Shown: positions 31,352-37,370 of the stretch, in pieces
Layout of the letters: every line of letters starts with the position of its first letter
How positions within the stretch are numbered: the stretch's first letter is position 1
Origin: Candidatus Delongbacteria bacterium
GTDB lineage: Bacteria > UBA4055
Direction of reading: 5' to 3'
Length of the DNA stretch: 37,370 nucleotides
Assembly: GCA_007124045.1 (NCBI GenBank)
Contig: SLFX01000002.1
Coordinates: 1 to 37,370 of the forward strand
Translations under genes and position numbers: made by a program
Notes under the pieces: generated by a model
Told to the model about the DNA's origin: nothing
What the model saw: the letters and a program-made list of their open reading frames with translations, nothing else
Databases searched by the model: none

Positions 31352-34300
31352 ATGAGAAATCTTATACCAGAAAGAATTGCAAAGAACTTTGAAAAAGGCA
31401 AATATTCAGATAAGTTCAAATGCTTTTCCATGTTTGTCGATATCTCAGGTTTTACCAGCACTACCGAAGCTCTGATGAGACACGGCCAGGAGGGTGCTGA
31501 AGTTTTATCTGATATTCTGAAATATTTGTTCGAAGAAACAGTTAGAGCTGTATATGAAAGAGGAGGTTATGTAACCAAATTTGCGGGCGATGCTTTTACT
31601 GCTATTTTTGAGCCTGCGGGGTCTGATGAACAGACAGCTCTGAATGTTTTGGAAGCAGCCCTGATAACCAACATGTTTTTTGCGAAAAATAAAACATTCA
31701 GATCAAAGTACGGAGATTTCGAGTTTGGCGTAAAGATCGGACTCGGTTACGGAGAGTGTTATTGCGGAATAGCAGGAAAGGGTTTAGAAAAAACATATTA
31801 TTTCAGCGGTTCCGCAGTAGATATTTGCGCTAAAGCTGAACATAATGCATCTAAAGGTCAGATCTGGGCTTCAGAAAATTTTTACCGGTTTGTCGAAAAT
31901 GTTGTAAAAGAGACCGGAAGAAATAATCTTTACGGAATGGAATTTTTCAAAATAGGGAAATGTTCAGAGTTCAATACGGAAATCAGTGACTATGAGTTTG
32001 AGGGTTACCGACCAGAAACATTATATGCTCTGGCGGGCGAGTCTGAATCCGAATTTCCCATCGGCGAGTTCAGGGATATCGTTTCCGTATTCATATCTTT
32101 TAAAGGAGAGGTTGACCTGAATGAACTTATGACGAAAGTATATGAGATAAGGTCCATTTACGGCGGATCACACCCGGTACTTGATTTTGGTGACAAGGGG
32201 GGAAATATACTTTTCTTTACAGGTGCGCCGATTTCATACGAAAATAACGGAGCCAGAGCATTAAATTTTGTTAATGACCTTTTTGAATGGTCAGACAAGA
32301 CAGACGGCCTGCAAATAAGGGCAGGTCTGGCAAAAGGTGTTGTTTACTGCGGCTTCAACGGTTCAGAACTGAGGAATGAGTTTACCTGCCTGGGAAACAC
32401 AGTGAATCAGAGTGCAAGATTCATGATGAAAGCTGACTGGGGGCAAATATACACAGATCATGAACTGTCAAAATGTTCTGAATTTAGATTTGCCTGCCTC
32501 GGGGAAATGGCCTACAAAGGCAGGGAAAAGGGCATAGCTACCTTCAGAATGGACGGGAAACTTGAGTTAAAAGATGTTTTCTTCAAAGGTGAATTCGTTG
32601 GCAGAACTGTCGAAAAGAAAAGACTTAAGAGCTTTTTGTCGCCGCTTATTTCAAAATCGAACTGCGGTGTACTTTATCAGGATGGTGACGCGGGATCAGG
32701 AAAATCAAGGCTGGCAAATCAGGTTAGGCAGGAGATCACATCCCGGAGCGTTAAAGAAAGGCAAAATGTTGAATGGTTATACTTCGTATGCGACGATATA
32801 ATAAAAACGCCTTACAACCCGCTGAAGTATTTTCTCAACAGATATTTTGATCTTAAAGGCGACGATCTGAAGGCAAATCGTGAAAAGATCAGAAAAAAAA
32901 TTCCTGCTGAAATGATCGCACATTCGGAATACATATCATTTTTTCTTGATATGGGATCGGAAAGTAAAGACATACTGGATCAGGACCCTGTGGAAAGGCA
33001 GAATTCCGTGATACTTTCCCTCATACTGTTTTTTAAAAGTCTGAATAACAACAGATCTGTCATTTACGAGATCGATAATGCATCTTTTGCTGATGATCTT
33101 TCAATTGATTTTTTTAAGAGACTTTCTGTTGAGCTGAAAAAACACCCTGCCGCATTTATTTTTAACTGCCGGTATAAAGATAATGGGGAAAACTACGATT
33201 TCGGTTTCATAAAACAGAAAAGACTAAAGATCAAATCTTTAAAAGCATCAGATTTTAAAGAGCTTGTAAAAAACAGGCTGGGAGTAAGATCTGTGCCTGT
33301 TGAAACAATTGAACTGATAGCAGAAAAGAGTTTCAGGAATCCGTTTTATGCAGAACAGGTCATTATGTATGTTAAAGAAAAGCATCTGCTGGACTCAAAA
33401 CTGAAAATAGTTTCAGGTAAAGAGATCCCCAACGGAATAAATCAGATAATGATAGCGAGAGTTGACAAACTTGATGCGGTTCAGAAAGAAATAGTCAAAA
33501 CGGCATCCGTTCTCGGAAATGAGGTAGATGTTGATATTCTGGCCGAGTTGCTTGGCGGCGGACACGGCATTTTAAAAGATCATTTGAATACTCTGGAATC
33601 AGAAGATATTTTAATAAAATTCAATGAGTATAGTTATTTGTTTAAATATTCAGCACTTCGCGAAGCAGTTTACGGAATGCAGCTAAAAAAGATTTTAAGA
33701 GAACTGCACAACAGGGCAGGTTCTGCCATTGAATATTTGCATCCTGAGAATCCGGAAAAATATCTTTCTGTACTTGCATTTCATTTTGATAATGCTGAAA
33801 ACACGGACAAAGCACTTGAGTATCATAAAAAGGCCGGATATAAACTCAAGGAAAAATATGAGAACAGGTCAGCTTCGGAACATTTTGAGAGATGGGATAT
33901 TATCGCAAAGGATCATCTGAAAAATGACCTGTATGACAACAAAATGACATCCTCGATTATCGAGATAGGCCTGATCAGGTTTTATTTTTCTTTTTCCATA
34001 TTTCATGATATTGAAAGGAGTAATAAGATCATAGATGATCTGCTCGGGTATGGCGAGAGAACAACAAAGATCACCGACAAAGCTCAGATAATGATGGATT
34101 ATGCAAATTTTCTCAATTACAAAGGAAAAGTGTCAGAGGCCGAGAAGTACTATAATGATGCGAAAGAGATTTATATTAGTGCACATGATTATCATAAATT
34201 AGCTCTCATAAATCTGAGCCTGGGAAAGAACCGCATGGCATCCGGTGAGGCTGATAAAGCTCTTGAACTGTACGACCATGCACTCAAGAACGCTTCAATG

Positions 34301-34984
34301 GTAGAGAATCCATTGAAAAGTGCGAAAGTGGAGTCTTCAATTTACGGAGATATGGGCATAATCTATGACTACTCGGGCGATTTTCCGAAAGCGCTGGAGT
34401 ATTACGGGAAACAATTGTCAATATGCGAAAAATATGGTTTTAAGATGGAGATGGCGACGGTAATAGGAAATATAGGGGTTGTCTATCACCTTACCGGTGA
34501 TCTCGACAAGGCTGCTTCCTGCTATGAAAAGAAGCTCAAGTTAAGTACCGAACTGGGAAAAAGAAACGAAATAGCTCTTGCCCTTAACAATATCGGTTAT
34601 CTTTATAAAGACAAGGGTAATTATTCCAAAGCGCTCAGATACTTCCAGAAAAGCAGAAGTATAAGCAGAGAACTAATGGATAACGCTTCTGTTGCCAATG
34701 TGAGTGTAAATATCGGCCATGTATATAAACTCATGAACGATGGCGTTAAGTCCGAAAAAGAGTATCTTAAAGGTATTGAAATATCCGAAAAATACAGTTA
34801 TAAATCTGTTTTGGCCGAAGGTATGGTGGAACTGGCCGATCTATATTTATTATTAAAAAGACCCGATGAAGCATTAAATTATGCCGATAAAGGATATATG
34901 ATCTCAAAGAGCATCGGACTTGGGGAATATATCTCAAAGGGAGAGGATCTGATAAAAAAGATCAAAATAAATCAAAAATTGTAA
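31352..34984 (+). CDS. Soluble-adenylyl-cyclase-like protein: two class III cyclase domains, AAA ATPase, TPR repeats
   Basis: The protein has 1,210 residues; CCGGAGAG precedes the ATG. Cyclase domain 1 (about 22-180) holds metal aspartates D30 (FVDISGF) and D80, with base-binding K76 in KFAGDAF. Its transition-state pair is replaced, reading D157 and K161 in VDICAKA. Cyclase domain 2 (about 240-375) has lost the first aspartate (VFISFKG, S249) but keeps N352 and R356 in VNQSARFM. So one complete site can form between the domains, as in mammalian ADCY10. A STAND/AAA-like ATPase follows (Walker A GDAGSGKS, 445-452; EIDNASFADD near 575). From about 800 to the end come TPR repeats, including ALALNNIGYLYKDKGNYSKALRYF. 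There is no signal or membrane segment, so it is cytosolic. It probably makes cAMP in response to a ligand or partner sensed through the ATPase/TPR part. Confidence 0.88.
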   Translation: MRNLIPERIAKNFEKGKYSDKFKCFSMFVDISGFTSTTEALMRHGQEGAEVLSDILKYLFEETVRAVYERGGYVTKFAGDAFTAIFEPAGSDEQTALNVLEAALITNMFFAKNKTFRSKYGDFEFGVKIGLGYGECYCGIAGKGLEKTYYFSGSAVDICAKAEHNASKGQIWASENFYRFVENVVKETGRNNLYGMEFFKIGKCSEFNTEISDYEFEGYRPETLYALAGESESEFPIGEFRDIVSVFISFKGEVDLNELMTKVYEIRSIYGGSHPVLDFGDKGGNILFFTGAPISYENNGARALNFVNDLFEWSDKTDGLQIRAGLAKGVVYCGFNGSELRNEFTCLGNTVNQSARFMMKADWGQIYTDHELSKCSEFRFACLGEMAYKGREKGIATFRMDGKLELKDVFFKGEFVGRTVEKKRLKSFLSPLISKSNCGVLYQDGDAGSGKSRLANQVRQEITSRSVKERQNVEWLYFVCDDIIKTPYNPLKYFLNRYFDLKGDDLKANREKIRKKIPAEMIAHSEYISFFLDMGSESKDILDQDPVERQNSVILSLILFFKSLNNNRSVIYEIDNASFADDLSIDFFKRLSVELKKHPAAFIFNCRYKDNGENYDFGFIKQKRLKIKSLKASDFKELVKNRLGVRSVPVETIELIAEKSFRNPFYAEQVIMYVKEKHLLDSKLKIVSGKEIPNGINQIMIARVDKLDAVQKEIVKTASVLGNEVDVDILAELLGGGHGILKDHLNTLESEDILIKFNEYSYLFKYSALREAVYGMQLKKILRELHNRAGSAIEYLHPENPEKYLSVLAFHFDNAENTDKALEYHKKAGYKLKEKYENRSASEHFERWDIIAKDHLKNDLYDNKMTSSIIEIGLIRFYFSFSIFHDIERSNKIIDDLLGYGERTTKITDKAQIMMDYANFLNYKGKVSEAEKYYNDAKEIYISAHDYHKLALINLSLGKNRMASGEADKALELYDHALKNASMVENPLKSAKVESSIYGDMGIIYDYSGDFPKALEYYGKQLSICEKYGFKMEMATVIGNIGVVYHLTGDLDKAASCYEKKLKLSTELGKRNEIALALNNIGYLYKDKGNYSKALRYFQKSRSISRELMDNASVANVSVNIGHVYKLMNDGVKSEKEYLKGIEISEKYSYKSVLAEGMVELADLYLLLKRPDEALNYADKGYMISKSIGLGEYISKGEDLIKKIKINQKL

Positions 34985-34995
34985 TACATATCACA
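34980..34995. promoter_or_regulatory. CRP/FNR-family operator, 9 of 10 half-site bases (TGTAA-N6-TCACA)
   Basis: TGTAATACATATCACA differs from the CRP half-site consensus at one position. It overlaps the stop codon of the cyclase gene and is centred at 34987.5, about 73 nt before the fibre gene start and about 29.5 bp from the end of a TATATT box (35012-35017). The spacing is close to that at the beta-helix operon. Binding is inferred. Confidence 0.45.
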
Positions 34996-35006
34996 GTTTT
35001 TTCAGT

Positions 35007-35017
35007 TATATTATATT
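35007..35017 (+). promoter_or_regulatory. Candidate -10 region for the S74 fibre operon
   Basis: Two overlapping TATATT hexamers (35007-35012 and 35012-35017) lie in TTATATTATATTAA without a good -35; the CRP-type site sits about where an activator would. The leader would be about 35-40 nt and contains CGGAGG, the Shine-Dalgarno. Confidence 0.4.
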
Positions 35018-35060
35018 AAATTGCTTTAAGTTTAAGTAATTTAAGAAAATCGGAGGTTCT

Positions 35061-36545
35061 GTGAAAATATCAAAATTCCTGGCTAAAGCAGCTTTGATCG
35101 CAGCTTTTGTTGTGCCTGTTTTACATTCGGAAACACTTTTTCAGGTAAAGGACAGTCAGGACAGAGTCGTACTTGATGTATCAACTGACGGACTGAGGGT
35201 TTATAACGAGGGCGATCTTCTCATGGAGATAAGTTCATCGGATATCAGGGCGTTCATTGATAACGATCCACAAAAAGGTTTGGCGAGATCGTTTAGTGTT
35301 ACCACATCTTCGAATCAGAAGGGAGATACAAATGTACTTGAAGTAACAACTCAGGACGCGAAAATGCGGGAGGGTACGGATGGAGATCAATACACAGTAT
35401 TCAGTCCGGAAAATATATTTCTTGGACTGAATGCAGGAGTTTCCAACACAGATGGAACATCAAATGTTTTTCTTGGAAATAACAGCGGTTTTTCCAACTC
35501 GCTGGGAGGAAATAATATATTTATCGGAACAGAAAGCGGGCATAATTCGACCAACACTTTTCAGAATACATTTGTAGGTCACAGAAGCGGTTATTCGCTT
35601 ACAGGAGCTTCCAGTACAGTCGTAGGATCTTTTGCAGGAGAGAATGCCGGAGGTTCAAATAATACTTTTGTCGGTAGAAGTTCAGGAAGAGATGCAACAG
35701 GAGGAAATAACACTTTTTTCGGACAGGGATCAGGAGCAAGCGTGGGAAGAATTAATACAGGAAGATTTAACACTTATATAGGTGAGAATTCAGGTTCTTT
35801 CACTACAAGTGGAAATAATAATGTTGCTCTCGGTTATTGGGCAGGCTATCTTAATCTCGAAGGCGAGAATAATGTCATGATCGGATATCATTCAGGAAGG
35901 GGAAGCGGGCAGTATTCGGGATCGAACAACATATACATAGGTTATGAATCAGGAAGGAACAGCAACTCGGCAACCGGCAATGTATTCATAGGTTATCAGG
36001 CAGGAAGAGAAGAAACTCTTTCTAATAAACTTTATATTGCAAATTCCAGCACATCAACACCCTTAATAAAGGGAACATTTCCGAATACGGACTTGGAATT
36101 CAGAGCTACCAACATAAACCTTATCGGAAAAGTTAATGCTACAGTTCTTGGTTCAGGATCAGGAGCAAATCTGCACATTACATCAGGAAATGAAATAGTA
36201 AAACAAACCTCAAGCAGAAAGTATAAAAAAGATATTGAAGAACTATTCTTTGATATTTCAAAATTCATGAAATTGCGCCCAGTGAGTTTTAAATGGAACG
36301 AAAAAAGCTCAACTGAAAATAAAGAGGATTACGGACTTATAGCCGAAGAAGTTGAAAAGATCGATCCTCAGTTGGCAATATATGATGGGGAAGGGGATAT
36401 CGAAGGTGTAGATTATCAGAAAGTAAATATCATGCTTCTTAAAGTAGTTCAGGATCAGCAGAATAAAATTGATGAACTTGAGAAACAAAATAATATGATA
36501 ATTAGAGAACTGAGCTTAATCAAACAATCACTTAAGTTGGAATAA
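35061..36545 (+). CDS. Surface fibre protein with 12 NxxxG repeats and C-terminal S74 self-cleaving chaperone domain
   Basis: The protein has 494 residues, with a GTG start after CGGAGG. The signal peptide is MKISKFLAKAALIAAFVVPVLHS. A conserved head (24-126) follows. Then come about a dozen repeats of about 15-25 residues of the form N-[TVI]-[FY]-[IVL]-G-x-x-[SA]-G (NVFLGNNSG, NIFIGTESG, NTFVGRSSG, NVFIGYQAG), like trimeric adhesin or tail-fibre beta-helices. The C-terminal part from S384 (SSRKYKKDIEEL, then LRPVSFKWNE, YGLIAEEVE, VDYQKVNIMLLKVVQDQQ) is a peptidase S74 intramolecular chaperone, which trimerises the fibre and cuts itself off at a Ser. It probably forms a trimeric surface fibre. 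It is the first of at least two tandem paralogues. Confidence 0.88.
   Translation: MKISKFLAKAALIAAFVVPVLHSETLFQVKDSQDRVVLDVSTDGLRVYNEGDLLMEISSSDIRAFIDNDPQKGLARSFSVTTSSNQKGDTNVLEVTTQDAKMREGTDGDQYTVFSPENIFLGLNAGVSNTDGTSNVFLGNNSGFSNSLGGNNIFIGTESGHNSTNTFQNTFVGHRSGYSLTGASSTVVGSFAGENAGGSNNTFVGRSSGRDATGGNNTFFGQGSGASVGRINTGRFNTYIGENSGSFTTSGNNNVALGYWAGYLNLEGENNVMIGYHSGRGSGQYSGSNNIYIGYESGRNSNSATGNVFIGYQAGREETLSNKLYIANSSTSTPLIKGTFPNTDLEFRATNINLIGKVNATVLGSGSGANLHITSGNEIVKQTSSRKYKKDIEELFFDISKFMKLRPVSFKWNEKSSTENKEDYGLIAEEVEKIDPQLAIYDGEGDIEGVDYQKVNIMLLKVVQDQQNKIDELEKQNNMIIRELSLIKQSLKLE
35130..35438 (+). repeat. 309-bp direct repeat, copy 1 (fibre head domain)
   Basis: It encodes the 103-residue segment from ETLFQVKDSQDR to NIFLGLNAG. 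It aligns without gaps to copy 2 at 36609-36917; 94 of 103 residues are identical, with many silent third-position changes. Identity collapses immediately after both ends. Confidence 0.85.
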
Positions 36546-36557
36546 GAGGAGAACAAA

Positions 36558-37370
36558 ATGAAGAAGTATGCAGTTTTAATCATGGTAGCAGTTTTTTTAC
36601 TGACCGCCGAAACGCTTTTTCAAGTGAAGGACAGTCAGGACAGAGTAGTTCTTGATGTGTCAACTGACGGACTGAGGGTCTATAATGAAGGCGATCTTTT
36701 GATGGAGATAAGTTCATCGGATATTAGAGCTTTCATTGACAACGATCCGTCAAAAGGTTTAGCAAGATCTTTCAGTGTTACGACCTCATCTAATCAGAAG
36801 GGAGATACCAATGTACTCGAAGTAACCACGGATGCCACCCAAATGCGAGAGGGTGATGAGGGACAGCAATATACGGATTTTAGTCCTGAAAATATCTTTC
36901 TCGGATTAAACGCAGGCAAAAACACTGACTACGATCCTGGATTGCCGGGTAAGAATTATATCATAATCGGAAACGAGGCGGGGGCAAATGTAAGAGGTGG
37001 AGTCAGGAATATATACATAGGACATGAAACGGGATACGGATACGGTTATGGCAATCCTGAACCTTCGCACGGTGGTGAGGACAATATTTTCATTGGATAT
37101 AGAGCAGGTTACAAGAACTGGGTTTCTGTAAGGCAAATGTTTATCGGTACCGAAGCCGGTACAAATCAAACTGGAGGTTCTCATAATACCTACATAGGAA
37201 CTTCGGCCGGTATGAGAGGTGTAAATGGCAGTCATAATCTATTTCTTGGGGCAAATGCGGGTTGGAGAAATATCAGCGGTTCAAATAATACCTATATTGG
37301 AACGGGCAGTGGTTCGGGAAGCCAGGATTATAGCGTAAACTACAATACTTTTATTGGTCAGGGGTCAGGA
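36558..37370 (+). CDS. Second S74-type surface fibre protein, partial (C-terminus beyond window)
   Basis: The frame is open for 271 codons to the window edge. AAGAGGAG precedes the ATG, 12 nt after the first fibre gene. The signal peptide is short (MKKYAVLIMVAVFLLTA). The head domain is almost identical to that of its neighbour, then a different set of NxxxG repeats begins (NIYIGHETG, NIFIGYRAG, NTYIGTSAG, NLFLGANAG, NTFIGQGSG), with a Gly/Tyr-rich insertion GYGYGYGNPEPSHGG. The S74 domain is expected downstream but cannot be seen. It looks like a tandem duplicate with a diversified shaft. Confidence 0.85.
   Translation, partial: MKKYAVLIMVAVFLLTAETLFQVKDSQDRVVLDVSTDGLRVYNEGDLLMEISSSDIRAFIDNDPSKGLARSFSVTTSSNQKGDTNVLEVTTDATQMREGDEGQQYTDFSPENIFLGLNAGKNTDYDPGLPGKNYIIIGNEAGANVRGGVRNIYIGHETGYGYGYGNPEPSHGGEDNIFIGYRAGYKNWVSVRQMFIGTEAGTNQTGGSHNTYIGTSAGMRGVNGSHNLFLGANAGWRNISGSNNTYIGTGSGSGSQDYSVNYNTFIGQGSG
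36609..36917 (+). repeat. 309-bp direct repeat, copy 2 (fibre head domain)
   Basis: This is the counterpart of 35130-35438. Of nine amino-acid differences, eight cluster in the last 30 residues; the first 74 residues differ at only one (Q to S). Confidence 0.85.

Noticed and set aside
1-37370. CRISPR arrays, prophage or toxin-antitoxin modules
   Set aside because: No regularly spaced repeats, phage structural cassette, integrase or paired small toxin genes were seen. The S74 proteins carry signal peptides and stand alone, so they are better read as surface fibres than phage tail fibres.

Overview
This is a 37.4 kb stretch of a bacterial chromosome with roughly 40 % G+C. It looks Gram-negative: there is a lipid A-type acyltransferase, an MltB-family lytic transglycosylase, a PilT-family ATPase and several large exported surface proteins (parallel beta-helix, fibronectin III, S74 self-cleaving fibres). 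Several promoters fit TTGACA / 17 bp / TATATTTG. That matches a sigma-70 site and also resembles the TAnnTTTG box of Bacteroidota. I infer a member of the FCB (Fibrobacteres-Chlorobi-Bacteroidota) assemblage or a related candidate phylum such as Cloacimonadota or Delongbacteria, but the sequence alone does not fix the phylum.

Layout. (1) 1-4,538, minus: two tandem secreted beta-helix proteins, the second cut by the window edge, behind a perfect CRP-type palindrome (4,595-4,610). (2) 4,660-13,473, minus: ten tightly packed genes reading mltB, sugar aminotransferase, DPM1-like glycosyltransferase, UDP-GlcNAc 2-epimerase-like, ABC permease, ABC ATPase, a 72-codon ORF, birA, pcm, DUF368/popT. There is one promoter before mltB and an internal promoter before the ABC permease. 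(3) 13,628-17,486, plus: pilT-like, gcvH, gcvPA, then an LpxL/HtrB-like acyltransferase. (4) rpmB (minus), then a GC-rich four-domain CoA-disulfide reductase/rhodanese/TusA/DsrE fusion (plus). (5) A GT2 glycosyltransferase and a polytopic membrane protein (minus). (6) hisS, a DUF4143 ATPase, a ketopantoate reductase-like gene, a CAU tRNA, a NIF3 family gene, a zinc-ribbon coiled-coil protein and RNase P RNA (all plus). (7) An exported protein of unknown function, recJ, a small unknown gene, and a 1,210-residue class III cyclase/ATPase/TPR protein. (8) Two tandem S74 fibre genes, the second cut by the window edge.

The most suggestive theme is a possible cAMP circuit. The cyclase has the split catalytic-residue pattern of the mammalian soluble adenylyl cyclase. 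The fibre gene just downstream of it has a 9/10 CRP-type half-site pair, and the beta-helix operon at the other end of the window has a 10/10 pair at similar promoter spacing. No CRP-family regulator gene lies in the window, so the link is an inference. Other notable points are an AT-rich island inside hisS, several promoters placed so close to start codons that transcripts would be (nearly) leaderless, and the GC-rich persulfide-metabolism fusion gene.
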